DNA of 64,000 nucleotides from Pedobacter jejuensis (lineage in GTDB: Bacteria; Bacteroidota; Bacteroidia; Sphingobacteriales; Sphingobacteriaceae): assembly GCF_003725795.1 (NCBI RefSeq), contig NZ_RBEE01000011.1, positions 166,511-230,510 on the forward strand, in the 5' to 3' direction. The position numbers and the translations under genes are program-made. The notes beneath the pieces are model-generated. The model searched no databases. It saw nothing but the letters and a program-made list of their open reading frames with translations, and was not told the origin of the DNA. This document shows positions 44,372-53,849 of the stretch, one piece after another (the stretch's first letter is position 1; every line of letters begins with the position of its first letter).

Positions 44372-45352
44372 TTACCTTTTTAGTCCCTGGCTTTCAGAAA
44401 GCTCATGTTCCTTTTCTTTACCCTTGGCATGTGAATTTGAAATGGCAGGCTCCTTTTGGAACTGCTCCCTTTTTTCTGGCTTTCCATTCTCCTGATACAT
44501 ATTGAGCTGACTATAACGAGGTACGGCTTCCACAAACAACTTCACTTCCTGCCCATCTTTAACGGTTGTGATCAATGGTCGGTTGCCATTTTTAATAGAT
44601 ACTTCCAGTAATACTCTTTTGGCCGGGTTTTCCAGTTCCTTTATATTAAACTTATCCAACACCTTTCCAAGATCAAAGCCATAAGATGGGTCATGATATT
44701 GATTAAAGGTTAAGTTGTCATGACGGTCGCGAGGCTTATCAGCATCGAGTTTCATCCATGCTTTATAGGGAATACCACCTAAATTTAATAGGTCGTCTCT
44801 ATAAACTGAACGTCCTTGAACGAGGTTTGCAGCCTGTTCCGCTGTAAAACCTTTGCCTTTTTCTACCCAAAAGGTCTGTGGTATGGGTTGAGAATAAAAG
44901 GTACGCTGAAAATCTTTTGCAACATAATTTACCTTTCCATTCTCCGTACTCGCTACCGTAGTTTTATGGGCTGCATCTTTGCCCAGTGCAAGTTCACTGT
45001 TGCCTTCCTGCTTTTTAAAAAAGTCAATGGCCTCACTTACATTCTCCATTTTTTTGACCATGTTCTTTCCGTCTGCTCCAGGCGAAATAACCATATATTT
45101 TTGGCCTTCCTCTAAGGGTTTACCCTGATTGTGTGCCACTTCAAATTTATTGAGATAATAGAACTCTGACTGGCCTGACTGTTTAAAGTACAGGGTCATA
45201 TCCACCTGTCCCTTAGTTGCTGGCAAGGCATCATGCAGTTTAAATTCAGGAACATCCTTTTTCATTTGTTCCTCCATTTGGTTAATGAGCTTTTCTTTAA
45301 AGCCCAATGCCTTCATTTCCTCTTTGAGGTTTTCTAAATTATTTAAATTCAT
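44372..45352 (-). CDS. DUF3945 family protein
   Basis: A 326-residue soluble protein with DUF3945-type text: MTLYFKQSGQSEFYYLNKFEV, VNYVAKDFQRTFYSQPIPQTFWVEKGKGFTAEQAANLVQGRSVY (repeating core), and YKAWMKLDADKPRDRHDNLTF. A helical C-terminal tail is Lys/Glu-rich. Such proteins lie beside tra genes in Bacteroides conjugative transposons and may bind DNA. Function is unproven. The 5' end is 49 bases after the TraM stop. Confidence 0.75.
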   Translation of the reverse strand: MNLNNLENLKEEMKALGFKEKLINQMEEQMKKDVPEFKLHDALPATKGQVDMTLYFKQSGQSEFYYLNKFEVAHNQGKPLEEGQKYMVISPGADGKNMVKKMENVSEAIDFFKKQEGNSELALGKDAAHKTTVASTENGKVNYVAKDFQRTFYSQPIPQTFWVEKGKGFTAEQAANLVQGRSVYRDDLLNLGGIPYKAWMKLDADKPRDRHDNLTFNQYHDPSYGFDLGKVLDKFNIKELENPAKRVLLEVSIKNGNRPLITTVKDGQEVKLFVEAVPRYSQLNMYQENGKPEKREQFQKEPAISNSHAKGKEKEHELSESQGLKR

Positions 45353-45401
45353 TTTTTTATGATTTTAAAATGTTTAACATTTATCTCCTGATTTGTAATA
45401 A

Positions 45402-46448
45402 TTACCGCGTTCTGATTTGATTATTGCGAAGTAATAATTGCTGACCAGCTTTAAGTTTTATCCTGATACGTTTTGCTTTTTTACTTAACAAGCTCTTAGC
45501 CGCATCTATGCCGGCACCTGCTGCCTGAATCCCTAAGGACTGATCCATGCTTAAAATTTGCATTCCTTGTAAAGCGTCATTAATACCACTGCCCGCTGCT
45601 TCGCTGATTTCTGCCTCGGGTGCATCAATGCCGATCATCCCATCTAAAGAAAATACGGAAAGGTCTACGGGAATTATTGCATTACCCAATCTGATATTCT
45701 TAATACTGAGCAATAAACGCTGATTAGTAATATTGCATGAGCCAAACAATAATTGGTTTTTGGGAATGACAACACCTTTTAGATGGATAGTATCCAATAA
45801 GCGCAATTTGACAACACCGCCCTGCGCCACCTTCTGGTTTCCTTCTATTACTGCTGAAATAGCTTTAAATGCAGTATCAGCACCGTAGGGTTGTTGGGTT
45901 CTTAATTTTTCTTGTACCAATTGAGGGTTCTGGATAGTTATGATTTTATCCATCATAGAGCTTAGTTGTGCCATTTCAGGATCTTCATTTTTGTTATCCT
46001 GCATCACTTTCATCAGAGCTTCTAAACGGTCAACATCGCTTTTTAAACTGGTTGATTGTGATTTAGATATATTGTTAGTTGCCTGATAACTCCGTGTTTC
46101 AACTGGTTTTGCAATCTCTTTGTTGAGTGCTTCGAGCTTCTCATTAATCTGCTTAGTTTGAAAGTCGTCTTCCTGCTTAAAGCCTAAACGATCTGCTACG
46201 TTTTCGATGCCATTTTTATTGGCACTATCTCGGTCGTTTTGCTGATAGAACCCCATTTTATCCACTGGTTCATCCTTTTTAAAAGTGGCATCTGGCAAGT
46301 GGGTATTGATACCAGGTCTTGATGTCTGCTGTAAATCTTCATTGCCTTTTCCACCACCCATTGCATAAAACGCAAGTGCGAGAAAAGGCAATACCAAGAT
46401 TGGCAGAAATAGCAGCACTTTTTTGTGATCCTTTTGTCTTGTTTCCAT
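45402..46448 (-). CDS. traM: Conjugative transposon protein TraM
   Basis: A 348-residue protein with a single N-terminal helix (VLLFLPILVLPFLALAFYAMGG), then long linker and a C-terminal domain, corresponding to the VirB10-like position in the Bacteroidota transfer channel. The C-terminal region shows LRLLDTIHLKGVVIPKNQLLFGSCNITNQRLL and IRLGNAIIPVDLSVF, typical of the TraM C-terminal domain. It follows a TraL-like gene. It would span the periplasm and bridge inner and outer membranes. Confidence 0.85.
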   Translation of the reverse strand: METRQKDHKKVLLFLPILVLPFLALAFYAMGGGKGNEDLQQTSRPGINTHLPDATFKKDEPVDKMGFYQQNDRDSANKNGIENVADRLGFKQEDDFQTKQINEKLEALNKEIAKPVETRSYQATNNISKSQSTSLKSDVDRLEALMKVMQDNKNEDPEMAQLSSMMDKIITIQNPQLVQEKLRTQQPYGADTAFKAISAVIEGNQKVAQGGVVKLRLLDTIHLKGVVIPKNQLLFGSCNITNQRLLLSIKNIRLGNAIIPVDLSVFSLDGMIGIDAPEAEISEAAGSGINDALQGMQILSMDQSLGIQAAGAGIDAAKSLLSKKAKRIRIKLKAGQQLLLRNNQIRTR

Positions 46449-46476
46449 ATTATTATTTTTAAAGTTTAAAATTTGG

Positions 46477-46692
46477 TTAGTTAACTGCGTTTATTAGCAG
46501 GTAGAGCGAGTAGCTTGCAAACACGATACAAAAGGCAATTAAAGAGATCAGTAAATATTTACCAGAAATGTCCTTTGTTCGATCATTTAGGTAATTTGCT
46601 ATTCTTTGTTGTCTGATCGTGATCCTTTCTGCAATTCTTTGTGCCACTTCATCATTGCTACGGTCTTGTTTTGAATTTTTTAAAAACTTCAT
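46477..46692 (-). CDS. TraL-like small membrane protein
   Basis: A 71-residue protein with a basic N-terminus (MKFLKNSKQDRSNDEVAQRI) and one C-terminal helix (LLISLIAFCIVFASYSLYLL). Its place between TraK and TraM and its size fit TraL of the Bacteroides tra operon. Sequence similarity cannot be checked here. It begins four bases from the TraK stop. Confidence 0.65.
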   Translation of the reverse strand: MKFLKNSKQDRSNDEVAQRIAERITIRQQRIANYLNDRTKDISGKYLLISLIAFCIVFASYSLYLLINAVN

Positions 46693-46696
46693 TTTG

Positions 46697-47311
46697 TCAA
46701 GGCTTTAAAGGTTCATCACTGTTTTCTAAGGTTTCCCATTGCTGTATTAAAAAGCCGTGAGGGTTATTGTCCGATCTTGAAACATTGCGCACATAACCCT
46801 GTGTAATAAGCTTGCGGGTTACCGTTGAAGTTGAACGGATCAGCTTTTGTGTAGCGTAGCACCGAAATTGAAAGGGGTATTGGTTAATATCCAGCTTTGT
46901 ACTATCCACCCTTATTTCCTGCGAGATATTGGCCGAAATCAGGTTGTTATAATAACCTTGTTCTTTAAGGTTATCAAAAGCCTTCTTTGCGCTTTCATCT
47001 GCGAGATTTAATGCGTTGGATATATTAGCCTGTATTACCTTATCATCCGGGTCAAGGGTAAAGAAATAATGGTGGAACATTTTGATGTGATCACGCAGTT
47101 CCACGCCTATATTATTCTTGCGTTCTGCACTGAAAGCTTCGATAGCTTTTCCATTTGCAAGAATGTAGATCTTACCTTTTACTGTCTTTACCATATCAAA
47201 GCTTTTCCAAATGGAAAAACCAGAAAGCAGTGTACATGCCATTATCAAAAAAATGCTGAACAGTTTAATATGCTTAAAAGCAGTATCTATATTTTTAAAT
47301 TGTGTAAACAT
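46697..47311 (-). CDS. traK: Conjugative transposon protein TraK
   Basis: A 204-residue protein with an N-terminal helix (LFSIFLIMACTLLSGFSIW) and a periplasmic domain resembling VirB8: RDHIKMFHHYFFTLDPDDKVI, QANISNALNLAD, and ATQKLIRSTSTVTRKLITQGYV. Its length and order (after TraJ, before TraL/TraM) match Bacteroidota transfer operons. VirB8-like proteins nucleate assembly of the periplasmic channel. Confidence 0.88.
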   Translation of the reverse strand: MFTQFKNIDTAFKHIKLFSIFLIMACTLLSGFSIWKSFDMVKTVKGKIYILANGKAIEAFSAERKNNIGVELRDHIKMFHHYFFTLDPDDKVIQANISNALNLADESAKKAFDNLKEQGYYNNLISANISQEIRVDSTKLDINQYPFQFRCYATQKLIRSTSTVTRKLITQGYVRNVSRSDNNPHGFLIQQWETLENSDEPLKP

Positions 47312-47332
47312 AATGCTGAGATTTATTTGGGT

Positions 47333-48541
47333 TTATTTACCTGATAGCCGATCATGCTGATGACTTGGACTTCCGCCTTTGCTATCGGGGAAGTAATCTC
47401 CATTGCTGGAGCCTGTAAATCCCTGATAAAGTTTTCTTGCCCCATCGCCCAAGGCATCTGCTGCCATACCACCACCTGCCATACCGGCCTTCATACTACT
47501 ATGGGAAGAACTGCTTACCAACATATTTACTTTTTGCAGAATGGTATTGCCACCACCAGCGTGTACAACATAGTTAGCAATATTTGGCACACAGAAATAG
47601 CCTACAATGCCAATCACTAAAAAAATGAGGTAACCGGTATCAGTGCTACTGAAAAAAGTATCTCCCTGCTGACCGATCTGGGAAATATCTAGTTTAAGCA
47701 TATTCTCCTGTATCTTTCCAAGAATGCTTCCGAATATATTAGCTATAGGTAACCACAGAAAGATGTTCACATATCTCGCCAGCCAAACTGCTAGTGTATT
47801 CTGAAAGCCGTCAAATACTGCAAATCCAAAAACTAACGGGCCAAGGATAGCGAGTACGATTAAAAAAAAAGTACGAATGGTATTGATGCAAAGTGAAGCG
47901 GCTGCATAAAGCACTTCCAGTACTTCGCTCATCCATTGTTTGATGCTATTTCGAAAGTTGTAAGACTGTTTGTCCATCCAGAATTTAATATCATTTCCGA
48001 TACCCTCGAACATCCCTTCATCCTGTCTGTCAGGGTCTTTCGGATGGGTGTACTTGTACCATTTATCACTATCTCCCTGTCCATTGTCACCCACATACAT
48101 TTTATAGGAATCGCTATTTTTTACCGCTTTTTCCTTTTCCCTCAATAATGCCGCGATAGCTTTGTTACTGTCTTTAACCATTGCGCCAGTGGCAGAAACA
48201 GTTGGTTGCAATACGCCATTCATCAGGGCTATTACCATTGGAAACATTATAATAGCCATACCCAATGCAAATGGGCGCAAGAGCGGATAAAAATCAATTG
48301 GCTCGGCAGCGGCAATCTGGCGCCATACACGGCTGGCGATATACCATAATGCCCCGAAACCGGCTATACCGCGAGCCACGTCGATAAGGCGGCTGCATAG
48401 AGGAAGCATTTCATTGTACACCCTGTCAAGGACGGGTTGCATTCCCGTTAGCGACTGCGCCATTCCCTGAGCAAAAAGCAGATGGGGCGAAAGCAAGGCG
48501 GCTAATGCAAAACATGATTTTATGAATAGTTTATTTTTCAT
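47333..48541 (-). CDS. traJ: Conjugative transposon protein TraJ
   Basis: A 402-residue polytopic membrane protein of the VirB6/TrbL-like type. A signal-like N-terminus ends near LLFAQG, then helices including GIAGFGALWYIASRVW, FALGMAIIMFPMVIALMNGVL, FLIVLAILGPLVFGFAVF and YLIFLVIGIVGYFCVPNIANYVVHAGG. TraJ of Bacteroides elements has this pattern. It lies downstream of the three TraI-like genes and upstream of traK, in the usual order. Confidence 0.9.
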   Translation of the reverse strand: MKNKLFIKSCFALAALLSPHLLFAQGMAQSLTGMQPVLDRVYNEMLPLCSRLIDVARGIAGFGALWYIASRVWRQIAAAEPIDFYPLLRPFALGMAIIMFPMVIALMNGVLQPTVSATGAMVKDSNKAIAALLREKEKAVKNSDSYKMYVGDNGQGDSDKWYKYTHPKDPDRQDEGMFEGIGNDIKFWMDKQSYNFRNSIKQWMSEVLEVLYAAASLCINTIRTFFLIVLAILGPLVFGFAVFDGFQNTLAVWLARYVNIFLWLPIANIFGSILGKIQENMLKLDISQIGQQGDTFFSSTDTGYLIFLVIGIVGYFCVPNIANYVVHAGGGNTILQKVNMLVSSSSHSSMKAGMAGGGMAADALGDGARKLYQGFTGSSNGDYFPDSKGGSPSHQHDRLSGK

Positions 48542-48548
48542 AATTCGT

Positions 48549-49205
48549 TTAATTAAGGTTGTAATATTGTTTCATCGCTTTGATATCCGCTTTCTCTTTT
48601 TGGCGTTGCAAGTTCAGTATGCTTGTTTGTTGATTGAAGTTCCGAAGGAAAATGAGCTTATCTTGGGTGTCGGCGAAAATCCTATCAATGGCCTGTAGGC
48701 GTTCATCATCACTCATCCGTAATTGAGATGAAGTGATTACAGTCGTTAGCTGATCCAGGTTATTTAAGCTTTGATCGAAGAGTTGTTTATATACTTTTCC
48801 TAAATACCCAATCTCCTGCGGACTAAAATTATCAGAAGCCCTGAAGCGGGTAAAAGCTGATTTATATTCGGTAACCAGATCTTTCTGATAACTGATGATG
48901 TCGCCAACCCTTTTGTACTTTTTAATCTCTGGGTTAACAAGCATCAAACCATCAAGAAAAACTTCGTGAAGGCTAAAATTGCCTTTTGAAACGTTCTTTA
49001 CTGCATTATAACCGTTAGTGATAACAGTATATCCCTTTTTCATATCGGCAAGAATGTTCTTTAGTTGAGACAACTTTTCCACATTTAGAAGGAGTTGCTG
49101 AATTTCAGTCGATTGAGCTTTAGCAGCCATTGAAAAAACACTTAAAAACAGTAATACAACTAACCCTATGAATGGCCAGATCAATCTTTTAATCAATGAT
49201 TCCAT
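48549..49205 (-). CDS. TraI-like DUF4141 paralogue 3
   Basis: A 218-residue exported coiled-coil protein (signal residues 1-32, ending AAKAQS). It shares the middle helical core (ILADMKKGYTVITNGYNAV), GNFSLHEVFLDGL, and the motif MSDDERLQAIDRI with the two neighbouring genes. TraI proteins resemble VirB5 pilus-tip proteins. Its start overlaps the previous gene by 17 bases with a repeated ATGGAATC start context. It probably arose by tandem duplication. Confidence 0.8.
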   Translation of the reverse strand: MESLIKRLIWPFIGLVVLLFLSVFSMAAKAQSTEIQQLLLNVEKLSQLKNILADMKKGYTVITNGYNAVKNVSKGNFSLHEVFLDGLMLVNPEIKKYKRVGDIISYQKDLVTEYKSAFTRFRASDNFSPQEIGYLGKVYKQLFDQSLNNLDQLTTVITSSQLRMSDDERLQAIDRIFADTQDKLIFLRNFNQQTSILNLQRQKEKADIKAMKQYYNLN

Positions 49206-49839
49206 AATATTTTTTTATTTGGTTAATGGATCTTTGTGAATGCTCCTGTTGACGGATAAGCAGATCTGTCTGATTCTGGAAGCTTTGGACAAATGCGGCT
49301 TTATCCTGCATAGCGGAATGTAATTTATCAAGCCTATTGATACGCTCGTCATCCGTCATTTCTACCATGCCGGAAGTGATAACCAATAAAAGTTCTTCGA
49401 GGTCATTTCCGCATTCTTCCATCACTTTATATTTTACATTCCGCACATAATGCTGATGATCAGAAGAAAGCCATTCATTGGATTTTAATTGGCTTAGAGC
49501 TTTACTGATTTCTACCTGGTAAGCAATGATTTCCATTACCTTACTGCTTTTGCGAATAGCCGAGTTGACCGTTTTGAGAGAACCAATAAAAACATTATGC
49601 AGACCAAATTCACCGTCTTTAATATCTTTTACTGTGTTAATTCCCTGTCCTGCAATTTCATAACCTTTTTTTAGATAACCGGTATAGACCTGTAATGCAA
49701 CAATCTGTTCAATCAGGTACTTTTTCTGCGTTTTCTTTTGGTTAAACCATTCTGAAAAAGTCTGTCCAAAGGTGGCAGGAATAGAAAGAACAAGCATGAT
49801 AGCTGTGCAAGAAAAGATTTTAAACTTATTCGATTCCAT
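49189..49839 (-). CDS. TraI-like DUF4141 paralogue 2
   Basis: A 216-residue protein with a signal peptide ending near PATFGQ. It shares IVALQVYTGYLKKGYEIAGQGINTV, GEFGLHNVFIGSL and MTDDERINRLDKL with its neighbours. I choose ATG at 49839, since the frame's first ATG (49866) overlaps the previous gene by 41 bases, while the chosen one overlaps by 14. Paralogue of both neighbours, each distinct in sequence, so the duplications are not recent. Confidence 0.78.
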   Translation of the reverse strand: MESNKFKIFSCTAIMLVLSIPATFGQTFSEWFNQKKTQKKYLIEQIVALQVYTGYLKKGYEIAGQGINTVKDIKDGEFGLHNVFIGSLKTVNSAIRKSSKVMEIIAYQVEISKALSQLKSNEWLSSDHQHYVRNVKYKVMEECGNDLEELLLVITSGMVEMTDDERINRLDKLHSAMQDKAAFVQSFQNQTDLLIRQQEHSQRSINQIKKYYGIID

Positions 49840-50524
49840 ATATTTCTTTGAGTTTGGCTGCTTCATCCAATGATTTAGCCCGTTGAATACTTAACCTGCT
49901 GTTTTGTGTGTTAAACTGTTTAAGATCACTATAATTGGTGTCCATTTTATCGGCAGCTGCATTAATGATTTCCAGTCTTTGAGCATCGCTCATCTGTGTT
50001 TTAAAGCTGTTTACCACCAATAATATCTGATCGACGTTTTTAACGCTTTCATCAAGGATGCCGGAATAGACTTTTTGTATGTAATCCAGCTCGTCAGCAG
50101 TAAAATGCTTATCCTGTTTGAAGAGGTTCCATGCCCATTTGTATTCATCTACAATATCTACCTGTCGCTGGGTCAGGTCTTTGATGCGCTTGTAGTATGC
50201 AATGGCAGACTTAATTTTCCAAAGCTCTTCGTAATACTCACTATAGAGATTTTTCTGCTTTTCGGTCCAATCTGCAATCTCTGTAAGCTTTAGCTTGGAT
50301 AGTTGGTTTTCCAAAACCTTTTGTGCGTTTTGCAACCAAATTGTTTCGTTCTGCAAGCGTTGTACCTTCAGGTCAACTGCCTTGATTACTTTTTTTACTC
50401 CGGCCTTAATGACTTCCAGAACGGCTATCTGTGCGTTTGCCCCTGTGGGCAAGGCAACAAAAAGGGTCATGGCACTCATGGGCAAGATGACCATATACTT
50501 TTTCATATATTTTATCATTTTCAT
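49826..50524 (-). CDS. TraI-like DUF4141 paralogue 1
   Basis: A 232-residue exported protein (signal residues 1-30, ending GANAQ) with a longer coiled coil (VKKVIKAVDLKVQRLQNETI). Its C-terminal half has MSDAQRLEIINAA and the shared YSDLKQFN.QNSRLS-like ending. It is the closest in gene order to the TraG gene and may be the canonical TraI. Overlaps the next gene by 14 bases. Confidence 0.85.
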   Translation of the reverse strand: MKMIKYMKKYMVILPMSAMTLFVALPTGANAQIAVLEVIKAGVKKVIKAVDLKVQRLQNETIWLQNAQKVLENQLSKLKLTEIADWTEKQKNLYSEYYEELWKIKSAIAYYKRIKDLTQRQVDIVDEYKWAWNLFKQDKHFTADELDYIQKVYSGILDESVKNVDQILLVVNSFKTQMSDAQRLEIINAAADKMDTNYSDLKQFNTQNSRLSIQRAKSLDEAAKLKEIYGIE

Positions 50525-50631
50525 CTGTTAATAATTGTTGTTTATGGTGATGAAGCCTGCTCCGCAGGCTCCGTAATGACCATTTCTTTAATTAATTTTT
50601 TCACAGTATCATACAATCAGCAGGTTCAAGA

Positions 50632-51009
50632 TTATTTTATTCCGAGTTTCCTATATTCCCGCTTGCCAACTAACAGCTTATTTGCTTCAGGATAAAAAGT
50701 AATGACTTTTCCCTTTTTGGTTTCCGTAAGAGCGTTGGTTCCCTCATCATAAAGCGCATTCCATTCTTCGGTTTCATATTCCAATTTTCCCTGCTTTCCT
50801 TCAGTTATACGCTTAAAGCCTGTCTTTCTGTGAATGATATAATTATTGCTTTCCGATGCTTCTATTACCAGTGTATCACTGGCAATACTGTATTCTCCTT
50901 CGCTTTGGCTCACGTAAGTGCCTGTGATAAAGGAACGGGTGCTTTTCTCGCTGTTGCAGGCTGCAAGAATCATTGCACACACTGTCAAAAAAAAGATGTT
51001 TACTTTCAT
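50632..51009 (-). CDS. Conjugation-associated lipoprotein
   Basis: A 125-residue lipoprotein (lipobox LAAC, Cys18) with a compact beta-rich mature domain: ITGTYVSQSEGEYSIASDTL, NYIIHRKTGFKRI and LYDEGTNALTETKKGKVITFYPE. It lies between traG and the TraI-like genes. Such small lipoproteins are frequent at this place in Bacteroidota elements and might prevent entry by like elements or aid channel assembly, which is inference. Confidence 0.75.
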   Translation of the reverse strand: MKVNIFFLTVCAMILAACNSEKSTRSFITGTYVSQSEGEYSIASDTLVIEASESNNYIIHRKTGFKRITEGKQGKLEYETEEWNALYDEGTNALTETKKGKVITFYPEANKLLVGKREYRKLGIK

Positions 51010-51065
51010 GGTTTTTGATTTTTAGACCGTTGTATTTATTTTACATCGGCTGGGTTAATAATTAA

Positions 51066-53525
51066 TTATTTACTTCTAAGTTCCTCTGCCAGTACTGCAA
51101 TGCCCTTCTGTATGCTGCCATATCGTTTAGCGTATTCTTGTACCTGTATTTTCTCACTTTCTTCTGTGGAATAGGCCAAATATTCTTCAAGCGACACCTT
51201 TGTTCTGTATACTTTACTGTATTGCCCGCCAAGTGATATAAAGACTTCTTTGTACTTTCGCTTAGGATCATTTGCTTTGTTCATAGAAAGGATCTGTGCT
51301 TTCTCTTTTTCGGTTAAACCCAGCAGTTCTTGTATGCTGTCAAACTTGTTCTGATACTTGCTTTGGTCAAGTAAAATCTTACAGTCCGAATTATTGATAA
51401 TCGCCTGCTTAACTACTGGGGAACTGATGATGTCTTCGACTTCCTGCGTTACAACAATGGCTTCTCCAAAAAACTTTCTCACTGTTTTAAAAAGGTATTT
51501 TATATACTCTGCCATACCTTCTTTTGCAATCGCTTTCCAGGCTTCTTCCAATAAAATAACTTTGCGGATACCTTTCAACTTGCGCATTTTGGAGATGAAT
51601 ACTTCCATGATAATCAACGTAATGGCGGGAAAAAGAATCGGGTGATCCTTCACTTGATCAAGTTCAAAAACAATGAACCGCTCATTTAGCAAGTCAAGGT
51701 TTTGCGTGGCATTTAGCAGGTAGTCAAATTCTCCTCCGCGATAGTACGGGTTAAGTACATACAGGAAATTACCAATGTCAAAATCCTTTTCTTTTACTTT
51801 TCCATCTTCCAGTACCTGCATGTATTCTGATAACAGGAACTCATAAAAGGTGTTAAAGCAGGGAAAGATGTCTGGGCGTTTTTCAAGATGGTCAAAATAG
51901 AGTGTGAGTGCATTCGACAAGGCCACATATTCAGACCGCCGAAAGATTTCATCTTCCTTTTTCCATAAGGCCAGCAGTAAAGTCTTGATACTTTCCTTTT
52001 TTTCGGTATCCAATACATCTCCACCGGTTAAATAAAATGGATTGAACTTAATGGGATTGCTTTCTGTATAGGTGAAATAATAACCGCCTACCAGATCACA
52101 AAGCCCTTTATAGCTGTGCCCAACATCTACCAGAACCACATGCGCACCCTGCTCATAATAAGAGCGTACCATGTGGTTGGTAAAGAAAGACTTTCCACTG
52201 CCACTCGGCCCTAATATGAATTTGTTCCTATTGGTGGTATAGCCTTGCTTAATAGGTTCATCGGATATATCAACATGAACAGGCTTACCGCTCAACCGGT
52301 CGCCTAAACGCAAACCAAATGGACTAATGCTTGAACGGTAATTACTTTCCAGATTAAAAAAGCAGGTGGCTTGTTCAAGAAAAGAATCAAAAGTATCATT
52401 CATTGGAAAGTCCGCTTCGTTTCCAGGCAGCCCTGACCACCAAATTTGCGCCTGTCCATCTGTTTCCTGCTTAGCCGTAGCATCCATTTGTGCCATAGCC
52501 GAACTGACCAGATTTTTAAGGTCTTTGACTTTCTCGGTATCTTCTGACCAAGTTAAAACATTAAAATGCGCCTTGATTGGTAATCGTTGTTCACCGATTG
52601 CCTCGTTTAAAAAATCGTTAACTGCATCACGGTTGATTGCATTTTCGCGGGAGTAACCAGACAAGGACTGCAAGCGAAGTTTTTTGGCCTCCAAACGTTT
52701 GATGGTTTTTTGGGCATCTTCAATGAATACATACTGGTTCAGAATGTGGTTACAGTTCAACAGGCTTCCTAACGGTGATGCAAATCCGATACTAAATTTT
52801 GTCCGGTCAGTACTGTATTTATCATAATTGATACGGCTACCACATAGTGGTGGCAAGTGTTCTGTATCGGATAAAGTGTAAAGCTCTACCTGCTTATTGC
52901 CAATGCGGATTTCATCTTTGATGTGAATGTCCTGAATAAGGGGTTGTTGCCCGATGCCAGACAGAAAACAATAACGTTCAATAATGCCTGCATCATTTGC
53001 TGTGCCAGCCAGTTCATTATCGGTTAGCCTTCGAAGATCCACAAAACCGCTATCTTTTAGTATCCGCTCAAATTGGCCTGCACTATCCAGAAAGTCCCGG
53101 AATAGAACCGGATTGATAGTTTGAACAGGTACAATAGATTTTCGCAAAATGTTGCTATAAACAGAGGAAGACAATTTTCTGTCTTTTGGCTTTTTAATCA
53201 GAAAGATATAGCACTCATGGTCTAAGCAAGGTCGCTCATTAAAGAATCGCTCACTTGCTTTTGATAAAAAGCTGTCTCCTGATCTTTCATAGTCAGCTTG
53301 ATAACTGCCTTCTGTAAACCAATCCTGTTTATGGAAAATGCTTTGCTGTGGCAGGATTTTGATAGCCTTAATCCATGCCTGATGATAAGCTTCATAATCC
53401 CTGTCCGAAAGTGTGAAAATTTCTGGTAGAGTAACTTTATAGGCTATACTAATATCGCCTTGCATCGAAAGAATGCAATTATGTTCTACCTTATAAACAG
53501 GTAATATATTTTGCGCTTCTACCAT
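51066..53525 (-). CDS. traG: Conjugation ATPase TraG (VirB4 family)
   Basis: An 819-residue ATPase that powers the type IV secretion channel. Its P-loop reads ILGPSGSGKSFF (near residues 440-450), and a Walker B region reads VILLEEAWKA, typical of VirB4 proteins of Bacteroides type. YSKVYRTKVSLEEYLAYSTE near the C-terminus is a further TraG landmark. It lies directly behind traF with one base between. Length and order match Bacteroidota tra operons. Confidence 0.95.
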   Translation of the reverse strand: MVEAQNILPVYKVEHNCILSMQGDISIAYKVTLPEIFTLSDRDYEAYHQAWIKAIKILPQQSIFHKQDWFTEGSYQADYERSGDSFLSKASERFFNERPCLDHECYIFLIKKPKDRKLSSSVYSNILRKSIVPVQTINPVLFRDFLDSAGQFERILKDSGFVDLRRLTDNELAGTANDAGIIERYCFLSGIGQQPLIQDIHIKDEIRIGNKQVELYTLSDTEHLPPLCGSRINYDKYSTDRTKFSIGFASPLGSLLNCNHILNQYVFIEDAQKTIKRLEAKKLRLQSLSGYSRENAINRDAVNDFLNEAIGEQRLPIKAHFNVLTWSEDTEKVKDLKNLVSSAMAQMDATAKQETDGQAQIWWSGLPGNEADFPMNDTFDSFLEQATCFFNLESNYRSSISPFGLRLGDRLSGKPVHVDISDEPIKQGYTTNRNKFILGPSGSGKSFFTNHMVRSYYEQGAHVVLVDVGHSYKGLCDLVGGYYFTYTESNPIKFNPFYLTGGDVLDTEKKESIKTLLLALWKKEDEIFRRSEYVALSNALTLYFDHLEKRPDIFPCFNTFYEFLLSEYMQVLEDGKVKEKDFDIGNFLYVLNPYYRGGEFDYLLNATQNLDLLNERFIVFELDQVKDHPILFPAITLIIMEVFISKMRKLKGIRKVILLEEAWKAIAKEGMAEYIKYLFKTVRKFFGEAIVVTQEVEDIISSPVVKQAIINNSDCKILLDQSKYQNKFDSIQELLGLTEKEKAQILSMNKANDPKRKYKEVFISLGGQYSKVYRTKVSLEEYLAYSTEESEKIQVQEYAKRYGSIQKGIAVLAEELRSK

Positions 53526-53526
53526 A

Positions 53527-53847
53527 TTATTTGGATTTTAAGTTTGTGAATAATCTCCTTGAGCGGAATTTGATATGGTTGGGTAAGCCTCGTTTGGCTA
53601 AATATTTGGTTAGTCCATGCTCTCCAAATTTACGGCTCAAATGAAACACCGTGAAAAATAGAGATGTACCTAAACCGATGATTAGTGGAAGAACCACAAA
53701 TAAGCTTAACCCAATAATGTAGAGAATCGCAAAGGCAATTAGCAATAACACTAATCCTATTGCCAGATAGGCAATGTATTGAGCCTTTAATCCCTTAAAC
53801 TCGATTGGCTTAGAAACGCCTTTATTAATGTGATAGATGCTTGCCAT
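53527..53847 (-). CDS. traF: Conjugative transposon protein TraF
   Basis: A 106-residue inner-membrane protein of DUF4133 type with two helices (residues 26-69) and a basic C-terminus: YHINKGVSKPIEFKGLKAQYIAYLAIG, then HLSRKFGEHGLTKYLAKRGLPNHIKFRSR. It corresponds to VirB3 in role. It starts two bases from the traE stop and overlaps neither neighbour. Confidence 0.92.
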   Translation of the reverse strand: MASIYHINKGVSKPIEFKGLKAQYIAYLAIGLVLLLIAFAILYIIGLSLFVVLPLIIGLGTSLFFTVFHLSRKFGEHGLTKYLAKRGLPNHIKFRSRRLFTNLKSK

Positions 53848-53849
53848 GA

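Noticed and set aside
48549..50524. The three TraI-like genes as one gene broken by frameshifts
   Set aside because: Each has its own signal peptide, start context and full-length domain.
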